64,000 nucleotides of DNA from Bradyrhizobium sp. AZCC 2262 (GTDB taxonomy: Bacteria > Pseudomonadota > Alphaproteobacteria > Rhizobiales > Xanthobacteraceae): NCBI RefSeq assembly GCF_036924535.1, contig NZ_JAZHRT010000001.1, positions 4,464,001-4,528,000 of the forward strand, in the 5' to 3' direction. Shown in pieces: positions 54,710 through 63,316 of the stretch (positions are counted from its first letter, which is position 1; every line of letters begins with the position of its first letter). A program made the translations under genes and the position numbers. Under the pieces are notes generated by a model that saw only the letters and a list, made by a program, of their open reading frames with translations, was not told where the DNA came from and did no database searches.

Positions 54710-56017
54710 CTAACGCCCGATCGCATCCAGAAATTGGTACCAGCCGGCCACCGCGCGGACGGCCGGTTCGCGGAACGCATAGAATGGAATAGTCTTGAGA
54801 CGGCCAGCATCGAGTAGGCCGAGATCTACATTCTCCCCGCGCACGAGGGCCGCGAGGTAGCGGCCCATCAGGCTCGACATCGCGACGCCGGCACCATTGT
54901 AGCCGACCGAAAAAAGGGTGCGATCATCGAGACGGCCGACGTGCGGCACGGAATCGAGCGTCATCGCGACGAGGCCCGACCATTTGAACGCGAGCGGAAT
55001 ATCCGCAAGCTCCGGGAAGATGCCGACCATTGCCTTGCGCAGCGCCTCGAACGCGCTCTCCGAATCCAGTTTGCCGAAAGCGCCGCGGCCGCCGAAGATG
55101 ACGCGATCGTCGACCTTGCGGAACCAGCGCATCATCCGCTTGGTCTCTGTGTAGGTTCGCCCCGTCGGCATCAGGCTGCCGGCGAGGTTCGGTGACAGTT
55201 TTTCGGTAGCGATGAGAGCGCTGCGGAACGGCACCAATGTGCGCTGCAGCCGCGCCGTCGCCGATGTCAGGTCGGAATAAGAGTTGGTGGCGATGATCGC
55301 CTGGCGCGCGTGCACGCTGCCGCCGGGCGTCTCGGCGATAACGCCATCACCGTCGCGACGGAGTGCGAGTACCGGGCTTTCCTGAAAGACCGGCACACCC
55401 CGCTGCGCAACGCCCTTGGCGAGGCCACGCAGGTAATTCAGCGGATGGATGCCGCCGGAGCCGGGATTGAGCACCCCGCCGACAAAGCCCCGCGACCCCG
55501 TCTCTTCGCGCACCTGATGGGCATCGAGGATACGAACCTCGGTATCGCCCATCTCCCGCTTCATCCATTCGGCTTCGTCGATCGCCGACCTGAGCGTCGC
55601 CTGATTGTGCGCCGCCTTGACCTGCCCGCTACGCGTCAGCCGCGCGCTCGCGATGCCGAATTCGGACACCAGCTCATCGACCATCTCGATGGAGTCATGC
55701 GCGATCTCGTACATGCGCCTGGCCATGGCGCGGCCACGGGCGGCATCGATGTCACGGAACGAGAGCCGGAATTTGGCGGTGATGACGCCGCCATTGCGGC
55801 CGCTCGCGCCCCAGCCGGGATGATTGGCTTCGAGCACGACCGGCGAAAGGCCGCTCTTCGCGATATGATGCGCGGCAGACAACCCTGTGTAGCCCGCGCC
55901 GATGATGACGACGTCGGCCTTTACCTCGCCGGCAAGCTTCGGAAAGGCAGGCAACGGTTCCGCCGTATCCGCCCAAAGCGAGGCGGCCGATGCCATTGGG
56001 GTCCAGACCTCTGCCAT
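54710..56017 (-). CDS. FAD-dependent oxidoreductase (DAO family, amine oxidase/PuuB-like)
   Basis: 435 residues. The FAD-binding motif VVIIGAGYTGLSAAHHIAK spans 37-53. NHPGWGASGRNGGVITAKF is the DAO arginine/isoalloxazine loop, and FSVGYNGAGVAMSSLMGRYLA is near the C-terminus. The family includes gamma-glutamylputrescine oxidase, sarcosine and other amine oxidases. Position inside a polyamine-type ABC operon suggests oxidation of the imported amine to an aldehyde, ammonia and hydrogen peroxide. No gamma-glutamyl ligase gene is near, so direct amine oxidation is more likely. Confidence 0.9.
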   Translation of the reverse strand: MAEVWTPMASAASLWADTAEPLPAFPKLAGEVKADVVIIGAGYTGLSAAHHIAKSGLSPVVLEANHPGWGASGRNGGVITAKFRLSFRDIDAARGRAMARRMYEIAHDSIEMVDELVSEFGIASARLTRSGQVKAAHNQATLRSAIDEAEWMKREMGDTEVRILDAHQVREETGSRGFVGGVLNPGSGGIHPLNYLRGLAKGVAQRGVPVFQESPVLALRRDGDGVIAETPGGSVHARQAIIATNSYSDLTSATARLQRTLVPFRSALIATEKLSPNLAGSLMPTGRTYTETKRMMRWFRKVDDRVIFGGRGAFGKLDSESAFEALRKAMVGIFPELADIPLAFKWSGLVAMTLDSVPHVGRLDDRTLFSVGYNGAGVAMSSLMGRYLAALVRGENVDLGLLDAGRLKTIPFYAFREPAVRAVAGWYQFLDAIGR

Positions 56018-56036
56018 ATCAGCCGCCCTGCCCGTC

Positions 56037-56741
56037 TCAGCTTCCGACCGCGGCGTCGGCGAACGCCTTCATCGTGGCGAAATGGAAATCGGGTTTTGTG
56101 AGCTGCGGCACTTCGGGCGTGCCACCAAAACCCTTCATGCCCTGGCGCCGCTCGATCCAGCAGACCTTGTAGCCAAGCTTGCGGGCGATGCCGATGTCGT
56201 GATGCTGGCTCTGCGCCACGTGCAGGATTTCGGACTGCTTGTAGCCGAACGCCGACTGCCGGCCCTTGTTGTAGGCGAAGAACTCCGGATTGGGTTTCGC
56301 AACGCCGGTGTCATCGGCGCAGATGGTGTCGTGGAAGGGATTGTCGAGCGCGTGGGCATAGCATGACAGCGCGACGCGATCCGCATTGGTCATGGCGACC
56401 AATCTGAACCTCGTGCGTAGGCGCTTCAGCGCCTCGACCGAATCCGAGAACGGTTGCCAGCGCAGCACGGCAAGCTGGAAAGAATCGCAGGCGGCATCGT
56501 CGGCCGGCAGCCCGAGCTCTTTGGCGAGGTACCGGTAGACATGGAACATCACTTCGCTCGACCGCTCCGGATGGGCGTCGCGGCCGCGCTTGTAGGACGC
56601 GAAGATCTGATCGTCGCTGAGCTCGGCCAGCTTTCGACCGGAGATCTTGCGCACGGCGTCGAGCACGCCGGTTTCGAAATCGATCAAGGTACCGACGACG
56701 TCGAAGGTGAGAACCTTGAAGCTATGATAGGACATTTTCAT
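56037..56741 (-). CDS. Haloacid dehalogenase type II (HAD superfamily)
   Basis: 234 residues. The nucleophile motif FDVVGTLIDFE has Asp14, VAMTNAD is motif II, and ICADDTGVAKPNPEFF contains the motif III Lys and DTGVAKP. This is the (S)-2-haloacid dehalogenase layout without a large cap insertion. The start could also be the Met at 56735. It lies between the ABC ATPase and the FAD oxidase genes. In such amine operons its substrate is uncertain; it may be a phosphatase or act on a 2-halo acid. Confidence 0.88.
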   Translation of the reverse strand: MKMSYHSFKVLTFDVVGTLIDFETGVLDAVRKISGRKLAELSDDQIFASYKRGRDAHPERSSEVMFHVYRYLAKELGLPADDAACDSFQLAVLRWQPFSDSVEALKRLRTRFRLVAMTNADRVALSCYAHALDNPFHDTICADDTGVAKPNPEFFAYNKGRQSAFGYKQSEILHVAQSQHHDIGIARKLGYKVCWIERRQGMKGFGGTPEVPQLTKPDFHFATMKAFADAAVGS

Positions 56742-56790
56742 CTCTTGTTCTGGTTGGTCTGGTGTTGCACTCGGGTTTGACGGTCGGCAC

Positions 56791-57975
56791 TCATCCCCGC
56801 GCTTTCTCCTGCGCTTCGGGCACGACGATGGTGTCTTCAGGGTGGAGCGTGACAGAGAGTTCGCCGCCGACCGGGGGTAACAGGCGCGAGGCCTGGTAAT
56901 GGCTCGGCTGACGCAGGCTCAAGGACGTGCCATCGGCCAGTTGCAGGAACACGCGCAGGCTTTCGCCCTGGTAGACGATGTCGGTGACCTTGCCGGTCAG
57001 GCGGTTGAGCGTGGCATCCGCGCGCCCGTTTGCGATCAGGAGCTTCTCGCTGTGCACCGCGAGCATCAGCGCCTCGCCGTCCGGAATCGCGCGCGCGCTT
57101 TTCAGGATGGCCGGCCCAAGCGCCACGCTAGAGGCGTCGATGCGCCGGACCGGCAACAGGCTCGCCTCGCCGATGAAACTCGCCACGAAGGAGTCGGCGG
57201 GATAATCGTGTAGCCGCTCCGGGCGATCGATCTGGACCAGCCGCCCGTCCTTGAGGATCGCCACGCGGTCACTCATCGTCAGCGCCTCGCGCTGGTCGTG
57301 GGTGACGTAGATGATGGTGGCGCCGATCCGCTTGTGCAGCTCGCGCAGTTCGATCTGCATCGCTTCCCGCAACTGCTTGTCGAGCGCCGACAGCGGCTCG
57401 TCCATCAGGATCAGCCGCGGTTCGAAGATCATGGCGCGCGCCAGCGCCACGCGCTGGCGCTGGCCGCCGGAGAGCTGGGCGATGCCGCGCGCCTCGTAGC
57501 CCGACAGCCCGACCATCGCGAGTGCACTGCGCACCCTCGCAGGCCAATCGGCCTTTGCAATCCGTCGCGCGCGCAGCGGAAAGGCGACGTTCTCGCCGAC
57601 GCTCATGTGCGGGAATAGCGCGTAGTTCTGGAACACCACGCCGATGTCGCGCTTGTGTGGCGGCAGGAACGTCACGTCGCGGTCGCCGAAATGGATCGAG
57701 CCCGACGAGGGCTGGATGAAGCCGCCAAGGATGCCGAGCAGTGTGGTCTTGCCGGATCCGGACGGCCCGAGCAGGGAGACGAACTCGCGCGGCGCGACGT
57801 TCAGGCTGACGTTGTCCAGCGCCCGGACGGCGTCATAATTCTTGCTCGCGGCCCTGATGTCGACGCTCTCTCCGCCCTGGCCCAATGATCGACCCCGTTG
57901 CGTTGCCGAGGGCGTGCACCGATGCGCGCCATCGACGTCACCTGCGATGGCGCAAGCGACGGTTGAAACCGGCAT
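56791..57975 (-). CDS. ABC transporter ATP-binding protein (PotA-like)
   Basis: 394 residues. Walker A GPSGSGKT (70-77), signature LSGGQRQR, Walker B LILMDEPLSALD and the switch His in VTHDQ are all present, and a TOBE domain fills the C-terminal third. The first 37 residues lack similarity; a start near VDIRAASKNYDAV would give the usual length, but no ATG is there. First gene of the operon potA-HAD-oxidase-potD-potB-potC-like. A LysR gene is divergent upstream across 161 bp. Confidence 0.92.
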   Translation of the reverse strand: MPVSTVACAIAGDVDGAHRCTPSATQRGRSLGQGGESVDIRAASKNYDAVRALDNVSLNVAPREFVSLLGPSGSGKTTLLGILGGFIQPSSGSIHFGDRDVTFLPPHKRDIGVVFQNYALFPHMSVGENVAFPLRARRIAKADWPARVRSALAMVGLSGYEARGIAQLSGGQRQRVALARAMIFEPRLILMDEPLSALDKQLREAMQIELRELHKRIGATIIYVTHDQREALTMSDRVAILKDGRLVQIDRPERLHDYPADSFVASFIGEASLLPVRRIDASSVALGPAILKSARAIPDGEALMLAVHSEKLLIANGRADATLNRLTGKVTDIVYQGESLRVFLQLADGTSLSLRQPSHYQASRLLPPVGGELSVTLHPEDTIVVPEAQEKARG

Positions 57976-58136
57976 GATCTCGTCTTATAGACCGGGCACT
58001 TCAGGACGACTCCAAGGCCGTCCCCGCCGCGCCGGATTTTCAATCCTGCCCGTGCTGGCGGGCGATCGCGCAAGCCAACCAGAGTTGCCCGGCAGGGGCA
58101 ATTGCCAAATTCTCACCGGCGGCATAACATCAGGTT

Positions 58137-59084
58137 ATGCCCGATCTCAGGCGGAAGCTGCCCTCGAGCCACGCGCTGTTCGTCTTTGACGCCGCGGCGC
58201 GCAACGGTAGCTTTACGGCGGCTGCGGCCGAACTGAACGTCACCCAGCCTGCAGTCAGCCGAATGCTCGGACAGTTCGAGGACTATCTCGGCGTTCGTCT
58301 GTTCGATCGCACCAATGGCCGCGCGGCGCTGACGGAAGAAGGCGAGATCCTCTATCGCCACGTATCGGATGGGTTCCGCAGCATCGAAGGCGGCCTGATC
58401 GAGATCGACCGCCGCCGCAAGGGCACCGAGACGGTCACGCTCTCGGTGTCCTCGGCGTTCACCACCCATTGGCTGATGCCGCGCATCGACAAGCTGCAGC
58501 GCCAGTTTCCGACCGTCGATCTCCGCTTCCAGCTTATTTCCGGTCCGCTGCGCGGGCCGGTCGATAATGTCGATCTCGGCATGCGGTTTCGCGACCGATA
58601 CGATCCTGCGCGGAACGGCGCGCTGGTCATGAAGGAAGTCATGCTGCCGATCTGCAGCCCGGCCTATCGCGACGCGGATAGCGCGGACGGGCCGATCGAG
58701 GCCAACACCATCATCCGCCTCGCCGATACGCCGGGCGACTGGGCTGCGGAATATCCGGCCTTCCTCACCAGACGATCCGGGTCCGCGAAGTCGCTGAGTT
58801 TTTCCGACTATGCGGTGGTGGTGCAGGCGGCGCTGCTCGGCCAAGGCATTGCGCTCGGCTGGCTCACGGTCGCGGCGCACTGGCTGCTCACCGGCGCACT
58901 GGTCCCGGCCTCGGAAACGCTCAGCACGACGCGGCGGCTTTGCGAACTGGTGCATCCGCACGACCGATCGATCCGGCCGGTCGTCAGCGAGATCCGCGAC
59001 TGGATCATCGAACAGATGCGCGCCGATATGGCCGCCATCGACCGGCTCTACCCGCGTCTGCGGCTGATGCCCGCGAGCTATTAG
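58137..59084 (+). CDS. LysR family transcriptional regulator (GcvA-like)
   Basis: 315 residues with the LysR helix-turn-helix at about 8-65 (SSHALFVFDAAARNGSFTAAAAELNVTQPAVSRMLGQFEDYLGVRLFDRTNGRAALTEEG), followed by a two-lobed effector domain. The opening PSSHALFVF..AA is the GcvA subgroup pattern. Divergent from the polyamine-type ABC operon, so it most likely controls it. Its 3' end overlaps the next LysR gene's 3' end by 4 bp in convergent orientation. Confidence 0.92.
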   Translation: MPDLRRKLPSSHALFVFDAAARNGSFTAAAAELNVTQPAVSRMLGQFEDYLGVRLFDRTNGRAALTEEGEILYRHVSDGFRSIEGGLIEIDRRRKGTETVTLSVSSAFTTHWLMPRIDKLQRQFPTVDLRFQLISGPLRGPVDNVDLGMRFRDRYDPARNGALVMKEVMLPICSPAYRDADSADGPIEANTIIRLADTPGDWAAEYPAFLTRRSGSAKSLSFSDYAVVVQAALLGQGIALGWLTVAAHWLLTGALVPASETLSTTRRLCELVHPHDRSIRPVVSEIRDWIIEQMRADMAAIDRLYPRLRLMPASY

Positions 59085-59986
59085 GCGCCCGCGCGATCTT
59101 CCAGCGTCGGCGCGACTTCGCGGGCGACCTGCACCAGCGCCGCGATCAGCGGCGTCATCGGGTCGCGCTGCGGGATCACCAGCCCGACGCTGTAGTCGAC
59201 GACGGGATCGACGATCGGAATGCTGCGGACGGAGTCGGACAACCCCAGGGTCTCCGCCAGTTTTGCCGGCATCACGCTTGCCCAGCGCCCGGTCTTCACG
59301 TGGGTGTAGAGGACCAGCAATGAATTCGAGGTCAGCGACGGCGTGGCCTCCGCGCCTACCGAGCGCAACGCGCGGTCGATGATGCGGCGGTTCTGCATGT
59401 CGGGCGTCAGCAGGCACAGCGGCACCTGGCCTACTTCCTTCCAGGTCACCTGCTTGCGATCACCGAACATGGCATCGGGTGACGTCAGCAGGCGATAGGT
59501 CTCGTTGAAGAGTGGAATGGTGCGCACCTTGCCGATCGGCTCGTTCTCGATATAGGTCAGCCCGGCATCGACCTCGAGATTTTCCAGCAGGCCCAGCACG
59601 TCGGCCGAGGTGCAGGACTGAACACGAAAGCGCACATCAGGGTAGCGCGCGCGGAACGGCGTCGTCAGCGACGCCACCATGCCGAGCACGGTCGGGATCG
59701 CGGCAAGCCGAATCTCGCCGGAGAGCTTGTCCTTGAGGCTGTTGATCTCCTGCCGCATCGCGCGGGCGTCGCCGACGATACGCCGCGCCCAGTCGAGCGT
59801 GCGCTCGCCCTCCGGCGTAAAACCCTGGAACCGCGACCCACGCTGCACCAGCATGACACCGAGAATTTCCTCGAGCTGCTTGAGGCTGGTCGACATGGTC
59901 GGCTGGGTGACGCCGCAGGCCTCCGCAGCCCGTCCAAAATGCCGTTCCTTGGCCAGCGCCAGCAGCAGTTCAAGCTTATCGATCAA
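59081..59986 (-). CDS. LysR family transcriptional regulator (CynR/OxyR-like type)
   Basis: 301 residues. HTH at 3-62 (DKLELLLALAKERHFGRAAEACGVTQPTMSTSLKQLEEILGVMLVQRGSRFQGFTPEG), then the periplasmic-binding-like domain with ITLAAIPTVLGMV-type text (IRLAAIPTVL). Convergent with the GcvA-like gene. No obvious partner operon is adjacent upstream, since the adenylate cyclase ends on the other side of a 268-bp gap. Target unknown. Confidence 0.92.
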   Translation of the reverse strand: MIDKLELLLALAKERHFGRAAEACGVTQPTMSTSLKQLEEILGVMLVQRGSRFQGFTPEGERTLDWARRIVGDARAMRQEINSLKDKLSGEIRLAAIPTVLGMVASLTTPFRARYPDVRFRVQSCTSADVLGLLENLEVDAGLTYIENEPIGKVRTIPLFNETYRLLTSPDAMFGDRKQVTWKEVGQVPLCLLTPDMQNRRIIDRALRSVGAEATPSLTSNSLLVLYTHVKTGRWASVMPAKLAETLGLSDSVRSIPIVDPVVDYSVGLVIPQRDPMTPLIAALVQVAREVAPTLEDRAGA

Positions 59987-60254
59987 GGAATTGGTCCCAG
60001 GAAGTGTGGTGGCAAAGGCGATCGCCCGGTAGCCAGAAATAGCACGGACCGGTGGCCATCAATACGGCAAAAGCGGCGTCCGAAGGGCTCGATTTCGGCG
60101 GATAATTCGGTTCTCGTATCGCCTCATTCCCCGATCTTATTAACGTCGTTACGACGAGCAAAGCTGACTTCGCCAGTGCTTTTTTCTTGGGCGGATTTCG
60201 CAGGATGGGTGGAGAGCCCCTCTCCCTTCGGCTTGAGCCGGGTTGAAACGGAAT
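59987..60254. other. Intergenic region, 268 bp
   Basis: It holds the promoter of the LysR gene at 59081-59986 and the end of the cyclase gene. A TTAACG-TCG-TTACGA-like stretch near 60138 is the only partly symmetric element; no operator is called. Confidence 0.4.
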
Positions 60255-62072
60255 TCAACCGGCATCTGCCGGAGCAAGCTTTGGCGCACTCCCGGCACAT
60301 GCCGCTGCGGCAGTTGGCACGTTCGCAGGATGGAACGGATGATCGAAATGCCGGATCGGCGCGTACTTGCGAACCACGGCAAAAACCTCGACTTCACGAT
60401 CGTAGCCCTTGATGGCCCGCTCTCCGATGGAGACAAGCGCAACGCTGTCCCTGACATGCTCGGTGACAACCGGGTCTACCAGGATCTGCCCGTCATCGGC
60501 CAAACTGCAAAGCCGTGACGCCAGATTGACGACGTTTCCGATCGCCGTGTAATCGAGGCGTCCCTGATAACCGAGGGTTCCGACGGTCGCGGGTCCCATC
60601 GCCACGCCCACGCCGAACCCGATGGCGCAGCCATCGGCGTTCCAGGCCCCGGCCAGGGATTGCACGGCAGCCTGCATGTCGATTGCAAGCCGAATGCCGC
60701 GGTGTGCCGGGTTCTCGCAAGCAACCGGCGCGTTGACGAGGACCATCACGCCGTCACCGGCAAAGCGGATCAAGGTTGCCTCATGGCGGGCCGTGACGGC
60801 GCCAATGGCCTCGTAATATTGCCGCAGCACGGCCAGAATGGCATCGGGCTTGGCACGCGCGGTAAACGCGGTGAAGCCGCGCAGATCGCCGAAAATCGCG
60901 ACCACTTCCCGCCGCTGTGCGTCCAGCAGCCGCTGATCGGAGTGTTCAACCAGTTCGGCTACCTGCGGGGCAAGGAATTGCTTCAGGCGATTGATGCGCT
61001 CGGACTTCTGCTGCGAGGCCCCGAGTTCCTCCGCCATCTGATTGAAGCGGATCGCCAATTGCTGCAGTTCGTCGCCGCTTTCGATCGTGACGCGATGGTC
61101 GAACTGCCCCATCCCGATCCGTTCGACGCCGGCCTCCAGTTGCCTGATCGGTCCCCACATGCGGCACGCCCGCCAATAGGCGAGGACAAGTGCGAATGCG
61201 ATGCCGATGGCGATGAGCACCAGAGAACGCCACAGCGCGGCGCGGATCGATTCGAACGCCTCGCGGACGGGCAGCTCCGCGATCACCGTCCAACCCACGT
61301 TGGGGGCACGCACCGAGAGCGCAACAACGGGCTTGCCGTCCTCGCCGGTCGTGGCGACCGCCGATCCGTTCGCGGCGCTGACGACGGACTTGAGGCTGTC
61401 GAAATCCCCTGCCCCGGCACCGCTGCGCAGCACAAGGCTGATGTCCGGATGGGCAACCAGCCTTCCAGTGTCGTCGACGATCAGCGCGTGGCCCGTATCG
61501 CCGATCTTGATCGCCGCGATGATGTCCCAGATCAGTTTCAGGTTGATGTCGGCAACGACAACCCCGGCAGCGGTGCGGTTTCCCGCAACCGCGATCCGCA
61601 TGTAAGGCTCGGAATCGCGCTGATAGTGCACCGGGCCGTACCAGACCCGGTTGGCGCGCGCGCCGACGACCGCAGGATCTGCCGACATATCGGCGCCGCG
61701 ACCGGTTCTGTTCATGCTGACGCGGGAAACGAAAACCCGTTCGGTGCCGGTCGGGTCGACCAGCGAGAGCGAAACGATCGCCGGTACCTGCTGCAACAAC
61801 CGCAGCCCGTCGATCCTGCGCCGTTCGTCCTCGCCCTGGGTCCAGGGAAACTGCACGACCCAACCGAGCTGATCGCGAATTCCATCGGTGAAGGCTTGTA
61901 TCCGGTCTGCTGCGGAGCGGGCCTCGACCTGAAGGAGTTCATTGAGATCGAAGCGATTGTCGCGAAACGCGAACCAGGCTTCGGTCGCGGAACCAAGCAT
62001 GAGCGGCGTCACCACCGCGACAAACAGCGTGACGAAGTACTTGATGAACAGGGAGCGTCGCGGACGAGTCAA
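60255..62072 (-). CDS. Adenylate/guanylate cyclase with extracytoplasmic Cache sensor and HAMP
   Basis: 605 residues. Two membrane helices (about 10-28 and 282-300) flank a Cache-type sensor of about 250 residues (LIVDDTGRLVAHPDISLVL is the second PAS-like lobe). A HAMP segment spans 300-352, and the class III cyclase domain runs from about 385 to 560. Metal-binding Asp396 in IFGDLRGF and Asp440 in RFAGDG are present, and ALGYQGRLDYTAIGN-like text (TLGYQGRLDYTAIGNVVN) matches the transition-state region. It makes cAMP in response to a periplasmic ligand. Monocistronic. The Ala/Pro-rich tail is unusual but not informative. Confidence 0.92.
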   Translation of the reverse strand: MTRPRRSLFIKYFVTLFVAVVTPLMLGSATEAWFAFRDNRFDLNELLQVEARSAADRIQAFTDGIRDQLGWVVQFPWTQGEDERRRIDGLRLLQQVPAIVSLSLVDPTGTERVFVSRVSMNRTGRGADMSADPAVVGARANRVWYGPVHYQRDSEPYMRIAVAGNRTAAGVVVADINLKLIWDIIAAIKIGDTGHALIVDDTGRLVAHPDISLVLRSGAGAGDFDSLKSVVSAANGSAVATTGEDGKPVVALSVRAPNVGWTVIAELPVREAFESIRAALWRSLVLIAIGIAFALVLAYWRACRMWGPIRQLEAGVERIGMGQFDHRVTIESGDELQQLAIRFNQMAEELGASQQKSERINRLKQFLAPQVAELVEHSDQRLLDAQRREVVAIFGDLRGFTAFTARAKPDAILAVLRQYYEAIGAVTARHEATLIRFAGDGVMVLVNAPVACENPAHRGIRLAIDMQAAVQSLAGAWNADGCAIGFGVGVAMGPATVGTLGYQGRLDYTAIGNVVNLASRLCSLADDGQILVDPVVTEHVRDSVALVSIGERAIKGYDREVEVFAVVRKYAPIRHFDHPFHPANVPTAAAACAGSAPKLAPADAG

Positions 62073-62121
62073 AGGAAAATCCGACGGAAAGAGTTTTGAA
62101 CCAATATGAGATGCGCCGGGG

Positions 62122-63093
62122 TCATTCGATCACTCGATTGGCGCGGAAAAGAATTGAAGATTTATCCAGGTCGATACCGAGCCGTTCGGCCGTCCTGAGA
62201 TTCACGACCAGCTCGAATTTGGTGGGCTGAAAAACCGGGAGATTGGCGGGCTTTTCGCCGCGCAAGATCCGGTCAGCATAAGTCGCCAGCCAGAAATAGG
62301 TCGCCCGCTGGTTCGCGCCGTAGCTCAGAAGTCCGCCGGCGTCGCAATATTCGCCCCAGCCGAACATCGACGGCAGCCTATGCGTGATAGCGAAGTCGGC
62401 AATTTTGGCTCGATGCACCATCGTGAGGACGTCCGGAAAGACCAGTAACGCGTCCGCTCGAGCGTCTCCTGCCGCCGCCAGTCCCTTGTCCAGTTCGCTT
62501 TTGCCGGCAAAGGGAACGTAGACGGTCTCGATGCCCAGCGCCCTGGCGGCTTCGCTGGTCGCGCGCCACTCCGATTGTTCTCCCGGATGAAGGGTGTTTG
62601 AAAACACGGCAAGCCTGCGCACCGTCGGCACGGCTTCCTTCAGCAGTTCAACCCTCTTGCCCGCCAGCTCAAGCGAAAGGAAGGTCGAACCGGTGAAATT
62701 GCCGCCGGGCTCTCCGAGGCTGTTGACGATGCCCAACTCCACCGGGTCGCCACTCAACGCAAACAGGACCGGAACGTCCGTTACCGCCGTCATCGCCCGC
62801 GTCGCCGGGCCGCTCGACACGGCCAGGTCGATGTTCCCTCGCCTCAGTTCGGATACGACCTCGCGGAGCGCCTGCGGATTGCCGGGTGCATAGTGCAGCT
62901 CGAAGGTAACGTTCTTTCCCTCGATATAGCCCCGCGCCCGCAATCCCTCCCGAAACCCGGCCAGGAACGGGTCGGGCTGGGAGTCGGTGGATACCCAGAA
63001 AATACGATAAACTTTTGCCGAATCCTGCGCGAATGCAGCGGACGGCCACGCCATCGCCGCACCCAGAAATGCAATGAAATCTCGTCGGTTCAT
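62122..63093 (-). CDS. ABC transporter substrate-binding protein (ABC_sub_bind family)
   Basis: 323 residues from ATG 63093 with a Tat/Sec-type signal MNRRDFIAFLGAAMAWPSAAFAQ. The RR-x-F-I pattern is twin-arginine-like. The mature part has the ABC_sub_bind fold: VYRIFWVSTDSQPDP, REGLRARGYIEGKNVTFELHYA and LAVSSGPATRAMTAVTDVPVLFALSGDPV. The family is common in Bradyrhizobium, often with FAA transport or unknown substrates. The frame upstream is open without a signal sequence and is discarded. No permease adjacent. It lies after the cyclase start, possibly as its sensor partner. Confidence 0.87.
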   Translation of the reverse strand: MNRRDFIAFLGAAMAWPSAAFAQDSAKVYRIFWVSTDSQPDPFLAGFREGLRARGYIEGKNVTFELHYAPGNPQALREVVSELRRGNIDLAVSSGPATRAMTAVTDVPVLFALSGDPVELGIVNSLGEPGGNFTGSTFLSLELAGKRVELLKEAVPTVRRLAVFSNTLHPGEQSEWRATSEAARALGIETVYVPFAGKSELDKGLAAAGDARADALLVFPDVLTMVHRAKIADFAITHRLPSMFGWGEYCDAGGLLSYGANQRATYFWLATYADRILRGEKPANLPVFQPTKFELVVNLRTAERLGIDLDKSSILFRANRVIE

Positions 63094-63316
63094 GCCGGCC
63101 AATATGGCTTGAACAGGCTTTCCGCGCTTAAAGCCGGCATTCAGATAATCTGCAGATAATCTTGATTTTGAGCTTTTGGGCTCGGCACGGGGACGGCGCG
63201 GCGCTGCCAACGGCCACGCCTTCCTCGCGACGCCGGGACACGCCCGGATCAGCGACAACGTGCTATCATCGCCATCACTCTGCCTCGCGACGTCGCATGC
63301 CGATATGGAGGTTCAG

